NCBI RefSeq assembly: GCF_013350005.1
Contig: NZ_JABVWW010000008.1
Location: 1-64,000 of the forward strand
Length of the DNA stretch: 64,000 nucleotides
Source of the DNA: Methylocystis silviterrae
GTDB taxonomy: Bacteria > Pseudomonadota > Alphaproteobacteria > Rhizobiales > Beijerinckiaceae
Direction of reading: 5' to 3'
In this document: positions 1 through 7,833 of the stretch, one piece after another
Position numbering within the stretch: the stretch's first letter is position 1
Layout: each line of letters opens with the position of its first letter
Notes under the pieces: model-generated
The model's input: the letters and a program-made list of their open reading frames with translations, nothing else
The model's database searches: none
What the model was told of the DNA's origin: nothing
Translations under genes and position numbers: made by a program

Positions 1-558
1 CCGTTCCTGATGCCGGTCGAGGACGTGTTCTCGATTTCGGGCCGCGGCACGGTGGTGACGGGGCGCATTGAGCGCGGCGTGATCAAGGTGGGCGAGGAAG
101 TCGAGATCGTCGGCATCCGTCCGACGACGAAGTCGACGGTGACGGGCGTCGAGATGTTCCGCAAGCTGCTCGACCAGGGCGAGGCGGGCGACAATGTCGG
201 CTGCCTGCTGCGCGGCACGAAGCGCGAGGACGTCGAGCGTGGCCAGGTGCTGTGCAAGCCGGGCTCGGTGAAGCCGCACACGAAGTTCAAGGCCGAGGCG
301 TATATCCTCACCAAGGAAGAGGGCGGCCGTCATACGCCGTTCTTCACCAACTATCGCCCGCAGTTCTATTTCCGCACGACGGACGTGACCGGCATCGTCA
401 CATTGCCGGAGGGCGTGGAGATGGTGATGCCGGGCGACAATGTGACGATGGAAGTCGCGCTGATCGTGCCGATCGCCATGGAGGAGAAGCTGCGCTTCGC
501 CATCCGCGAAGGCGGCCGAACCGTCGGCGCCGGCGTCGTCGCCAGCATTATCGAGTGA
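1..558 (+). CDS. tuf: Elongation factor Tu, C-terminal part (5' end outside window)
   Basis: The reading frame is open from base 1 and ends with TGA at 556-558, giving the last 185 residues of EF-Tu, the GTPase that delivers aminoacyl-tRNA to the ribosome. The G domain is outside the window. What remains is domain II ([13 protein letters not shown] near the start, then the [19 protein letters not shown] stretch) and domain III ([20 protein letters not shown], ending in [10 protein letters not shown]). Every segment matches the family closely, so the call is secure. A strong intrinsic terminator follows 30 bp downstream, so this copy ends its transcription unit. It is followed neither by rpsJ nor by tRNA-Trp/secE, the two contexts usual for tuf in this group. 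Confidence 0.97.
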   Translation, partial: PFLMPVEDVFSISGRGTVVTGRIERGVIKVGEEVEIVGIRPTTKSTVTGVEMFRKLLDQGEAGDNVGCLLRGTKREDVERGQVLCKPGSVKPHTKFKAEAYILTKEEGGRHTPFFTNYRPQFYFRTTDVTGIVTLPEGVEMVMPGDNVTMEVALIVPIAMEEKLRFAIREGGRTVGAGVVASIIE

Positions 559-588
559 CCACTGGCGCGCGCTGAGAACATCAGTACA

Positions 589-620
589 GGGGCAGGAGCC
601 GCGCTCTTGCCCCTTTTTTT
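589..620 (+). terminator. Intrinsic terminator of tuf
   Basis: GGGGCA-G-GAGC and GCTC-T-TGCCCC pair around a CGC loop (589-613) and are followed at once by seven T residues. This is a textbook rho-independent terminator 30 bp after the tuf stop codon. Confidence 0.9.
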
Positions 621-662
621 GGCCTATCCAATTTCAGATAGCGGCAAGAGATTAAGTTCCCC

Positions 663-1232
663 ATGAAGCCTTCCGTCGTCAAACTCGAACAAACGCACCA
701 GCGCTGGGCGACGATGTCGATCGCGACCATCCGCATGCCGGACGGAAAGACCTTCCTGCGCGATGTCGAGGACCATGGCTGCGCGGCCGCCGTGCTGCCA
801 TACGATCCCGCGCGCAAGACGGCGCTGCTCGTCGAGCAGCTGCGCGCCCCGGAGCTGATCGCCGTCGGCGCGACGCATTCGCTCGAAGCGATCGCCGGTC
901 TCGTCGAGGGCGAGGATGACGCGGTCGCCACGGCAAAACGCGAGGCGCTCGAAGAAGGCGGATTGCGGCTCGGCGCGCTCGAACATGTCGCGACCGCCTG
1001 GTCGATGCCGGGCGTCTCGACCGAGCGTATGACGCTTTATCTGGCTGAATACCGGGCCGAGGATCGCGTCGGCGACGGCGGCGGCGTCGCGCATGAAGAC
1101 GAAGAGGTTCGCGTCGTCGAACTGGGCCTCAAGGAACTCGCCGCGTTGATGGCGGCGGACGGCTTCGTCGACATGAAAACGCTCGCGCTCGTTCAGGCGC
1201 TGCGTCTTCGCCGCCCTGAACTCTTCGACTGA
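663..1232 (+). CDS. NUDIX hydrolase, ADP-sugar pyrophosphatase type
   Basis: A 189-residue NUDIX protein that probably cleaves ADP-ribose or another nucleoside-diphosphate sugar in the cytoplasm. The Nudix box lies at residues 79-101 (G79, R93-E94, E97-E98, G100), with the REALEEGG core intact. The first glutamate of the canonical GX5E pattern is Asp85. The preceding EAIAGLVEGED segment and the LVEQLR strand at about 56-61 are typical of the NudF/ADP-ribose pyrophosphatase branch. ATG 663 is the first start after the tuf terminator and gives the expected length. The gene stands alone between tuf and an oppositely oriented small gene. Substrate is inferred from the subfamily only. Confidence 0.85.
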   Translation: MKPSVVKLEQTHQRWATMSIATIRMPDGKTFLRDVEDHGCAAAVLPYDPARKTALLVEQLRAPELIAVGATHSLEAIAGLVEGEDDAVATAKREALEEGGLRLGALEHVATAWSMPGVSTERMTLYLAEYRAEDRVGDGGGVAHEDEEVRVVELGLKELAALMAADGFVDMKTLALVQALRLRRPELFD

Positions 1233-1286
1233 CGCATGTCGACTGGATGGCCGACGTAAGCCGACACATGCGAATGACGGTGGATT

Positions 1287-1595
1287 CTAGCAGCCTCCGC
1301 CGCTGACCCCCGGCGCGAGCTGCAGCGCGTCGCAGAGATTGCGCGACTGGAAATCGTCCATCATTTTTCGGGTGATGACGCTGGTAGAGCCCGGCACTTG
1401 CATGACGGGGGTTGGAGCCCCCGTCGGTCCGGTCACATAGTCGGCGAAATAGCCGTCGTCAGTATATGGCGGCGGCGGCGCGACGCGATGAACCCGGGCG
1501 TGCGCGCCGCGCACGCGTAACTCGGCAGCGGCGGCGGTTGTCAGACCAACCGTGGCGAGGACGATGAGCAGGAATAGGGCGACAGCCTTGCGCAT
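1287..1595 (-). CDS. Small secreted protein resembling a TonB-receptor plug fragment
   Basis: This 102-residue protein begins with a clear Sec signal peptide (MRKAVALFLLIVLATVGL, cleavage probably after TTAAAA). A short proline-rich stretch (APPPPYTD) follows. Residues 67-98 (VPGSTSVITRKMMDDFQSRN, then LCDALQLAPGVS) look like the first part of a TonB-dependent receptor plug. The complete receptor at 21.1 kb has DIPQSVTVLTRQQLDDRNSL and ALAYVPGV at the same place. The protein stops just after this motif with GGGC. No barrel follows, because the NUDIX gene ends 54 bp away. It could be a genuine small periplasmic protein or a remnant of a receptor gene. The signal peptide is clear; the function is unknown. 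Confidence 0.6.
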   Translation of the reverse strand: MRKAVALFLLIVLATVGLTTAAAAELRVRGAHARVHRVAPPPPYTDDGYFADYVTGPTGAPTPVMQVPGSTSVITRKMMDDFQSRNLCDALQLAPGVSGGGC

Positions 1596-1693
1596 GGCGT
1601 TGTCCTCCTGCCCGAAGCATATAGGGGTCCGGGGTCACAAGGAAGCAGGCCGGCAGCCGTAAAAGGCCGTGTAAAGCGCTGCTTAGCGCCAGC

Positions 1694-1906
1694 TCAGGCG
1701 GCGAGTTCGTCGCCCAGAAGCACCGCGGGCAGGCGGCGCTCGTCGAGACGCTCGACCGTGGCCGTCGGCTGCTGAGCGAACTGCTCCACCTCCAGCGCCG
1801 CGGCGACGGCGGAAATGCCGATCTCGCGGTAAAGCCGCGCGAGAAGGTCATGGGGATGGCCGTTGGATTGGGGCTCGTTAAACTCGACGGAATACTTGTC
1901 GGACAT
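1694..1906 (-). CDS. Small hypothetical protein
   Basis: A 70-residue acidic soluble ORF starting at ATG 1906. It has no signal peptide, membrane segment or recognised motif. The middle (LLARLYREIGISAVAAALEV) is probably helical and the end is LLGDELAA. Codon use is GC-rich and like its neighbours. It lies in the same orientation as the small secreted protein, about 100 bp upstream of it. No good ribosome binding site is visible, so it may or may not be expressed. I do not recognise the family. Confidence 0.45.
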   Translation of the reverse strand: MSDKYSVEFNEPQSNGHPHDLLARLYREIGISAVAAALEVEQFAQQPTATVERLDERRLPAVLLGDELAA

Positions 1907-2093
1907 GGGTGCGCTCGACGACAGGAGGGGAACTCAAGGGACGCTTTCCTAGGATTGTCCTCGGCGAGTTAACGCGCCGCTAAGGAACCGGCGCGGAGGC
2001 GCGCCCGCCCGACTTTTTTTCAAATGCGCGAGAACCGTTGCATTCGCCGTGAAATTGCGAAAAATACGCCCGAGCCGCCCCGTGGCGGCGGTC

Positions 2094-2888
2094 ATGCGAG
2101 TCTGTGAACCGATGCGACGCCATCTTCCGCCCGAGCCCTGGTCGAAAGTCGCGCTTTGGAGCCGACGGTTCGCGATTTTCGCCGCAACTGTGGCGATTTT
2201 GGCGATCCTTCTGGGGCGACTTGGCGCCCTTGACCCGGCGTCGGCGCTCGCGTCGCTTGGCGGCGCCATGGCCTTGGCGCTGATCGCGCTGCTTTTATTT
2301 TGCGCCGCTTGCAGCGTGATCTGGCGGACAGGACGGCGCGGAGCCGGCGCGGCGGCGACCGCGTTCGTCATCGCGGCGTTGACGCTCGGCTACCCCGCCT
2401 ATCTCGCTTTCGAGGCGGTGCGGCTGCCGGTGCTTTCCGACATTTCCACAGACGTCGCCGATCCTCCATATTTCTCCTTCTCCAAAGCCGCCTTCGAGGC
2501 GCGCAGCGGCTTCCAACCTCCTGGCATCCCGTCCCGCGCGCGGGAGGCGCAGCGGCCGGCCTATCCCGACGTCGAACCGATCGTCGTCGATCTCGACACG
2601 GACGAGGCCTATGCTCTGGTGCTGAAAACGGCCAAAGCCCGCGGCTGGACGCTCGTCGACAAGCGGCCGCCGGGCGGACGGAGCGGCGACGGCCATATCG
2701 ATTTCATCGACAAAACGCTCGTCATGGGATTTGACGACGACATCACCGTCCGCTTCAAGCCGCTGCCCGGTCAGACGCGCATCGATCTACGCTCAGCGTC
2801 GCGTTACGGACGCCATGACTTTGGCGTGAACGCCAAAAGAATCGCCGCCTTCGCCGAGGAACTCCAGTCGCAGCTCGACACGCGCTAG
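2094..2888 (+). CDS. DUF1499 family membrane protein
   Basis: A 264-residue protein with three hydrophobic segments in its first 115 residues (starting IFAATVAILAILLG, then ALALIALLLFCAACSVIW, then TAFVIAALTLGYPAYLAF). A C-terminal domain of the DUF1499 type follows: YPDVEPIVVDLDTDEAY, GHIDFIDKTLVMGFDDDITV and a terminal NAKRIAAFAEEL helix. DUF1499 proteins are common in alphaproteobacteria and have no proven function. An in-frame GTG at 2049 would add 15 residues and an ATG at 2112 would remove six; ATG 2094 is chosen as the middle option. The gene is separated by about 95 bp from pdhA and may have its own promoter. Confidence 0.75.
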   Translation: MRVCEPMRRHLPPEPWSKVALWSRRFAIFAATVAILAILLGRLGALDPASALASLGGAMALALIALLLFCAACSVIWRTGRRGAGAAATAFVIAALTLGYPAYLAFEAVRLPVLSDISTDVADPPYFSFSKAAFEARSGFQPPGIPSRAREAQRPAYPDVEPIVVDLDTDEAYALVLKTAKARGWTLVDKRPPGGRSGDGHIDFIDKTLVMGFDDDITVRFKPLPGQTRIDLRSASRYGRHDFGVNAKRIAAFAEELQSQLDTR

Positions 2889-2983
2889 CGCGCTCCCCAA
2901 ATTGAACGGCAGCGCGAGACGCTCGTTTTCGGCGGCGTCTTGGATTAGTCTGCACGGCAAAGCTTAGCGACGGGAGCGGTGAT

Positions 2984-3991
2984 ATGGTCGAGGAAAGCGG
3001 CGTCGTTCCAGCAAGCGCGCCCACGATTCCCCCCTTCACCCGCGAGCAGGAGCTCACCGCCTTTCGCGAAATGCTGCTCATCCGGCGCTTCGAGGAAAAG
3101 GCCGGACAGCTCTACGGCATGGGCGTCATCGGCGGATTCTGCCACCTTTACATCGGCCAGGAAGCCGTCGTCGTCGGCGTCAAGATGGCTGCCCGCGACG
3201 GCGACCAGTTCACCACGAGCTACCGCGACCATGGACATATGCTCGCCTCGGGGATGGAGCCCAGGCGCGTCATGGCGGAACTCGCCGGAAAGCGCGGCGG
3301 CTATTCCAAGGGCAAGGGCGGGTCGATGCACATGTTTTCGCGCGAAGCGAATTTCTATGGCGGGCATGGCATCGTCGGCGCGCCCGCGCCGATCGGCGCG
3401 GGAGTCGCTTTCGCTAACGCCTATCGCGGCGACGGCCGCGTATCTTTGACCTTTTTCGGAGAAGGCGCCGCCAACCAAGGCCAGGTCTACGAAGCCTTCA
3501 ACATGGCGTCGCTCTGGAAACTGCCGGTCGTTTTCATTGTCGAGAACAACCGTTATGCGATGGGCACGGAGATTTCCCGCGCCTCCGCGCAAATCGACCT
3601 CTCCAAACGCGGCGCGGCTTTCGGCATTCCGGGCAAGCAGATCGACGGCATGGACGTGCGCATCGTCAAGGCTACGGCGGACGAGGCGATCGAATGGTGC
3701 CGCGCCGGCAAGGGCCCCTATCTCATAGAGGCGCAGACCTATCGCTATCGCGGCCATTCGATGTCCGACCCCGCGAAATATCGCTCCAAGGAAGAAGTCC
3801 AAAAGATGCGCGAGGAGCATGATCCGATCGAGCAAGTCCGCGCGCGGCTGATCGCCGACGGCATGAGCGAGGACGAACTCAAGAAGATCGACGCCAATGC
3901 GCGCAAGATCGTCGCCGAAGCCGCGGATTTCGCCACTGCGGACAAGGAGCCGGACCCGAGTGAGTTGTGGACGGACGTGCTGGCGTCGTGA
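2984..3991 (+). CDS. pdhA: Pyruvate dehydrogenase E1 component, alpha subunit
   Basis: This 335-residue protein is the thiamine-diphosphate-binding alpha chain of E1, which decarboxylates pyruvate and acetylates the lipoyl group. The ThDP motif is visible as GEGAANQG (about residue 164) through IVENN (about 187). The phosphorylation-loop-like segment YRYRGHSMSDPAKYR near residue 250 is also typical, as are YRDHGHML and GRGGSMHMF-like stretches near the N-terminus. The length is normal. ATG 2984 is preceded by GGGAGCGG. pdhB starts 12 bp after its stop, so the two E1 chains are co-transcribed. No missing residues were noted. Confidence 0.95.
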   Translation: MVEESGVVPASAPTIPPFTREQELTAFREMLLIRRFEEKAGQLYGMGVIGGFCHLYIGQEAVVVGVKMAARDGDQFTTSYRDHGHMLASGMEPRRVMAELAGKRGGYSKGKGGSMHMFSREANFYGGHGIVGAPAPIGAGVAFANAYRGDGRVSLTFFGEGAANQGQVYEAFNMASLWKLPVVFIVENNRYAMGTEISRASAQIDLSKRGAAFGIPGKQIDGMDVRIVKATADEAIEWCRAGKGPYLIEAQTYRYRGHSMSDPAKYRSKEEVQKMREEHDPIEQVRARLIADGMSEDELKKIDANARKIVAEAADFATADKEPDPSELWTDVLAS

Positions 3992-4003
3992 GGGATTGAG
4001 TCA

Positions 4004-5473
4004 ATGACCGTCAATGTCCTCATGCCCGCGCTGTCTCCCACGATGGAGCAGGGCAAGCTCGCCAAATGGCTCAAGAACGAAGGCGACGCGGTGAAAGCCG
4101 GCGACGTCATCGCTGAAATCGAGACCGACAAGGCCACGATGGAGGTCGAGGCCGTCGACGAAGGCGTGCTGGCGCGCATCCTCATTCCCGGCGGCACCGA
4201 GAATGTCGCCGTCAACACGCCGATCGCGGTGATCGCCGAGGAAGGCGAGGAGGTCGCCGACACCGCCGACCACGCGCCGGTCGATCGCGTCGGCGAAGAG
4301 GACAAGGCGCAAGAGCAGGCCGAGGCGGCGCCGCCAGTCCCAGGCCAGACCGCGCCGCAGGACGAACCCGGCGAAGCCAACAAGGCCGCGACCAAAGCCG
4401 CCGTCGAGGCCGCGACGCCCGCGCCCAAGGCGACGAGCGTCGCCGCGCAGCCGTCCCCGCGCGTCGCGCCGGAGGTGCCCGAAGGCACGACGATGGTGTC
4501 GATGACCATGCGCGAAGCCTTGCGCGACGCCATGGCCGAAGAGATGCGGCGCGACCCGAGCGTCTTCGTGATCGGCGAGGAGGTCGCCGAATATCAAGGC
4601 GCCTATAAGGTCACGCAGGGCCTGCTGCAGGAATTCGGCGCCAAACGCGTCGTCGATACGCCCATCACCGAATATGGCTTCGCGGGCGTTGGCGTCGGCG
4701 CGGCCTTCGCCGGGCTGCGGCCGATCGTCGAATTCATGACCTTCAATTTCTCGATGCAGGCCATCGACCACATCGTCAATTCGGCGGCGAAGACGCTGTA
4801 CATGTCCGGCGGACAGATCAACTGTCCGATCGTTTTCCGCGGACCGAACGGCGCCGCGGCGCGCGTCGCCGCGCAGCACAGCCAGGATTATTCCGCCTGG
4901 TATTCGCAGGTGCCGGGGCTGATCGTGATTTCGCCGTCGAACGCCAGCGATGCGAAGGGCCTGCTGAAGGCCGCGATCCGCAACGACAATCCGGTCGTGT
5001 TTCTCGAGAACGAGATTCTCTACGGCAAGACGTCGGAAGTGCCGGCGCTGGAGGACTTCGTCTTGCCGATCGGCAAGGCGCGCATCGCAAGGCCGGGCAA
5101 GGATGTGACGCTCGTCTCCTTCTCGATAGGCATGACCTATGCGCTGCAGGCCGCCGAACAACTCGCCAAAGAGGGGATCGACGCCGAGGTGATCGATTTG
5201 CGCACGCTACGCCCGATGGACACGGCGACGATTATCGAGTCCGTCAAGAAGACCGGCCGCTGCGTCGCGATCGAAGAAGGCTGGCCGCAGTGCGGCGTCT
5301 CGGCCGAAATCGCCATGCGCGTGCAGCAAGAAGCCTTCGACTATCTCGACGCGCCGGTGTTGCGCGTCACCGGCAAGGACACGCCGATGCCCTACGCGGC
5401 CAATCTCGAAAAGCTCGCTTTGCCGAGCGTGGCTGATGTCGTCACGGCGGCGAAAGCGGTTCTGTATCGGTGA
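4004..5473 (+). CDS. pdhB: Pyruvate dehydrogenase E1 beta subunit with N-terminal lipoyl domain
   Basis: A 489-residue fusion. Residues 1-80 are a biotinyl/lipoyl domain with the lipoylation site in [10 protein letters not shown] (Lys43). An Ala/Pro/Glu-rich linker of about 80 residues follows, then the E1-beta transketolase-like domain from about 165 ([32 protein letters not shown], the [20 protein letters not shown] region) to the end. Lipoyl-E1beta fusions are known in Rhizobiales. The gene lies directly behind pdhA. In this locus its lipoyl domain gains weight because the E2 gene at 7834 has none, so this may be the only swinging arm encoded in the cluster. After the stop comes a palindromic repeat rather than pdhC. 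Confidence 0.95.
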   Translation: MTVNVLMPALSPTMEQGKLAKWLKNEGDAVKAGDVIAEIETDKATMEVEAVDEGVLARILIPGGTENVAVNTPIAVIAEEGEEVADTADHAPVDRVGEEDKAQEQAEAAPPVPGQTAPQDEPGEANKAATKAAVEAATPAPKATSVAAQPSPRVAPEVPEGTTMVSMTMREALRDAMAEEMRRDPSVFVIGEEVAEYQGAYKVTQGLLQEFGAKRVVDTPITEYGFAGVGVGAAFAGLRPIVEFMTFNFSMQAIDHIVNSAAKTLYMSGGQINCPIVFRGPNGAAARVAAQHSQDYSAWYSQVPGLIVISPSNASDAKGLLKAAIRNDNPVVFLENEILYGKTSEVPALEDFVLPIGKARIARPGKDVTLVSFSIGMTYALQAAEQLAKEGIDAEVIDLRTLRPMDTATIIESVKKTGRCVAIEEGWPQCGVSAEIAMRVQQEAFDYLDAPVLRVTGKDTPMPYAANLEKLALPSVADVVTAAKAVLYR

Positions 5474-5506
5474 TTGGGCGCGCGATGCGGGAAGCCGCGC
5501 GCGCTG

Positions 5507-5586
5507 TCATTCCCGACGCGCGCAAAGCGCGCGATCGGGAATCCAGAGCAAAATCAGACACGCTTGTTGCGACTCTGGATTCCCGG
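5507..5586. repeat. Intergenic palindromic repeat element behind pdhB
   Basis: Two nested inverted repeats. The first is ATTCCCGACGCGCG...CGCGCGATCGGGAAT (5509-5542, nearly perfect around a short CAAAG loop). The second is CGGGAATCCAGAG (5536-5548), which pairs exactly with CTCTGGATTCCCG (5573-5585). The right arm of the first is shared with the left arm of the second, so two alternative hairpins are possible. This arrangement is typical of dispersed intergenic palindromic units in alphaproteobacteria. It may end pdhAB transcription, although no T-run follows. It marks the left border of the low-GC insert. Confidence 0.8.
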
Positions 5587-5647
5587 GCAGGCATTTGCGC
5601 CTTGTGGCATTGACCGACACTCTAGGGCTGGAACGAGGCGAACAGCA

Positions 5648-6658
5648 CTAACGTCGCTTGACGTGCTCTTCAGAGAAGCCGATTTCGATCTCGAACGCTG
5701 TTACCTTCTCGATCATCCGTTCGAATTCCCAAGGAAAGTGGCCCAAAATTTCCGCCCATAGCTCGCCAGCCAAGACGACGTAAAACTTGGCGGCTTCCCG
5801 ATCAATCACGTCCTCGGGCAACACGACCTTCCCGTCCATCATATCGATGTAGAGACATGACTGCCGTACCGTCTCGATCTTGCCACTCTCGACATCCTGC
5901 AAGAGCTGCTTGACCCGCTGCTTTCCTAAAATGCGATCAAGCCGCGCGTTTATGACTGCGCCTGAAATAATCCCCATGAAGTGCTTCTTGCGGTGATCTC
6001 GGCCAAGCCGACCCAAAGTTGTTTGTGTGGTGGGTTGGGTGCGGTCCCACGCGAGGAGATCGGTCCAGAGACGTCCCAACTTTCCTACTTCCTCAATGGC
6101 GAGAATTGACAAAAAGGTTGAGAGTGGAAAACGAGCTTCTCTGTAGTGGCGGCACGCATCATCCCACAGGGCTTCAACGTGGCCCACGAGGCGCGCATAT
6201 TGAGCAAGGCACTCGGCAAATGAGTCGCCACTTAAAAGCGGCGGGCCGTCGCCATACATTTCGGTTTTGATCGAACATAGCTTGTCAAAGAGACGAAACC
6301 CGTCTTTCGCGCGGATGCCATACTTTACAGCTTCCACGTCGTATTCGCCCGAAAACTTTTCCATCAATACGTCGAGCGTTTCTTGGTGCATACGTTCCAA
6401 GATCCTACGATCGCTCATAAGCACATGATATGCCCGTGTGAAGGTCACGAATCCTTCATGATCGCCTTTTTCGTATATGTGCGGAATGACACCCTTCATT
6501 GTCTCAAGGATCGGGAGACGTCCTTCGGCAAGCGCCTCGACGAGGTCGCTCCACGCAGCTTGTACATCCTCGGTTCCGGTTGGATCGGTAGCCGTCGTCA
6601 CCTGAAAGCTCCTGGGTATCGATTGCCGAAGGCTCATCGAGGATAGTAGCATTGTCAC
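5648..6658 (-). CDS. AbiV-like abortive-infection protein (HEPN-type), putative
   Basis: A 336-residue protein with no signal peptide or membrane span. Residues 165-305 resemble the AbiV domain: a helix with ILAIEEVGKLG (185-195), then GRDHRKKHFMGI (219-230, with an R-x5-H spacing as in HEPN nucleases), then SCLYIDMMDGK (267-277) and a final helix. AbiV of Lactococcus is a phage-resistance protein; an RNase role is only inferred from the HEPN resemblance. The N-terminal 160 residues are unrecognised. The annotated start is GTG 6658. ATG 6652, ATG 6637 and GTG 6601 are alternatives, and the last would leave room for a promoter. GC and codon use are clearly lower than in the flanking pdh genes, which suggests transfer. 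It is head-to-head with the PRTase gene. Confidence 0.6.
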   Translation of the reverse strand: MTMLLSSMSLRQSIPRSFQVTTATDPTGTEDVQAAWSDLVEALAEGRLPILETMKGVIPHIYEKGDHEGFVTFTRAYHVLMSDRRILERMHQETLDVLMEKFSGEYDVEAVKYGIRAKDGFRLFDKLCSIKTEMYGDGPPLLSGDSFAECLAQYARLVGHVEALWDDACRHYREARFPLSTFLSILAIEEVGKLGRLWTDLLAWDRTQPTTQTTLGRLGRDHRKKHFMGIISGAVINARLDRILGKQRVKQLLQDVESGKIETVRQSCLYIDMMDGKVVLPEDVIDREAAKFYVVLAGELWAEILGHFPWEFERMIEKVTAFEIEIGFSEEHVKRR

Positions 6659-7216
6659 ATGATCAGCGATCTCACTCTTCCAACCGGGGAAACGGTTAAA
6701 CTGGTCTTCCTGCGGAAATGGCCAAACGTTGGGGACATGATCTATTTGCAGTCGATTCGTTCTGGGCGGCTAAATGAAGGCTCGGACATTGCCACATCAT
6801 ACAGAAACATGGCTTGTTTCTATGCACGGCTCTTGGCGGATGAAGTGCATGACAAGACGAAGTTCGACGCAGTAGTCTCGCCACCCAGCACCAGAGCCGA
6901 CGCAATCGTCTACAGAGAATCTATCTTGGAATCGATCTCGCCGAATTCTAACGTACCAGACCTGTCGGGCGGATTTTCGAGGAAAGAAAGGGCTAAAGCG
7001 GCGAGTGCCTCTTCATTGGAGGAGATCGTCAACGAGTTTGCGTACAAAGCCGACGGCCACGAAGCTGCGATCGAGTCTTTGCTGATCGTCGATGACTCAA
7101 TTGCGAGCGGAAAAACGATTGCCGCTATGCTCCACCACCTTCGTAAGGCAGGCTTGCCTTTGGACTGCATGATAACCGTTGCAGTGCCGGCGTGGTTGAA
7201 CGACGGATCGAGTTAG
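6659..7216 (+). CDS. Phosphoribosyltransferase-like protein, putative defence partner
   Basis: A 185-residue protein whose C-terminal half carries a type I PRTase signature, LLIVDDSIASGKTIAAML (141-158): hydrophobic strand, two acidic residues and the PRPP loop SIASGKT. Upstream, FDAVVSPPSTRADA (69-82) fits the preceding strand and loop. Such proteins transfer ribose-5-phosphate from PRPP, but many small ones are regulators or ComF-like competence and defence proteins, and no substrate can be assigned. ATG 6659 directly abuts the GTG start of the divergent AbiV-like gene, so its promoter must lie inside that gene. GC content is low (near or below 50% in places), unlike the surrounding genes. 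Motif call is good; role is inference. Confidence 0.65.
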   Translation: MISDLTLPTGETVKLVFLRKWPNVGDMIYLQSIRSGRLNEGSDIATSYRNMACFYARLLADEVHDKTKFDAVVSPPSTRADAIVYRESILESISPNSNVPDLSGGFSRKERAKAASASSLEEIVNEFAYKADGHEAAIESLLIVDDSIASGKTIAAMLHHLRKAGLPLDCMITVAVPAWLNDGSS

Positions 7217-7285
7217 AGCGATCTTTGGCCTGCTGGTTTGTCTCTCAGGAGTCCAGGGCCGCAATTCCCCGCCGCGCTCGCCGCA

Positions 7286-7726
7286 TTACCCCTCCGGCCA
7301 GAAGTCCTCGGCCATCATCTCTTCGAAGGTCCAGGGGCACTGCGCGGGGAACACAGCGGCGTCGAGGTCGGTTTCGCGCTGAGCGCCGATTCGCGCCTGC
7401 CGATAGGCGAGCGCCGTCGCTTCAGCGATGACACTCTTGAGGCTGGGATTGTCCGCAAGATGCGCGTCAATCGCGATTCGCTGCTCGTCGACGCTCAGCT
7501 TCCAGCTCCGCCCGCGCAGGCTCGGCTGAAAGCGCCATTTCAGCAAGTGCACCATCAGGACGATCAGGCGGCTGACGAGTTCGCGCTTTTCGGTCTTGCC
7601 CAAGCTCTCCACCTCTTCGGCGATATGCTCGATATCCGCCTCGCTGAGCTTTCCGGCGCGCAGCAGCGCCGCCTGCTCATTGGCCCAGGCGTAAAAATCT
7701 TGGTCATAAAGCTGGCTCGCGGCCAT
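7286..7726 (-). CDS. DUF29 family protein
   Basis: A 146-residue DUF29 protein. The diagnostic start LYDQDFYAWANEQAALLRAG is followed by DIEHIAEEVESLGKTEKREL, LIVLMVHLLKWRFQP, RSW and a C-terminal CPWTFEEMMAEDFWP, all in the family order. DUF29 proteins are widespread in cyanobacteria and proteobacteria, often in variable regions, and no function is established. ATG 7726 is chosen because GAGAGAAAA sits just before it; ATG 7768 would add 14 residues. GC content is back to the chromosomal level, so this gene is not obviously part of the low-GC pair beside it. It is divergent from pdhC with about 107 bp between starts. Confidence 0.8.
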   Translation of the reverse strand: MAASQLYDQDFYAWANEQAALLRAGKLSEADIEHIAEEVESLGKTEKRELVSRLIVLMVHLLKWRFQPSLRGRSWKLSVDEQRIAIDAHLADNPSLKSVIAEATALAYRQARIGAQRETDLDAAVFPAQCPWTFEEMMAEDFWPEG

Positions 7727-7833
7727 TTTTCTCTCGGGGGATTTATTCGCTCGGCGCGGCGCGTTCATGGACTGCTCTCGGCAAGGCCTCTAATATATAG
7801 CGAACTTTCCGCCGCCAAAGGCGATTCCGCACG

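Noticed and set aside
663-1232. Asp85 in the Nudix box where Glu is canonical.
   Set aside because: A conservative change at a non-essential box position; no functional claim is justified.
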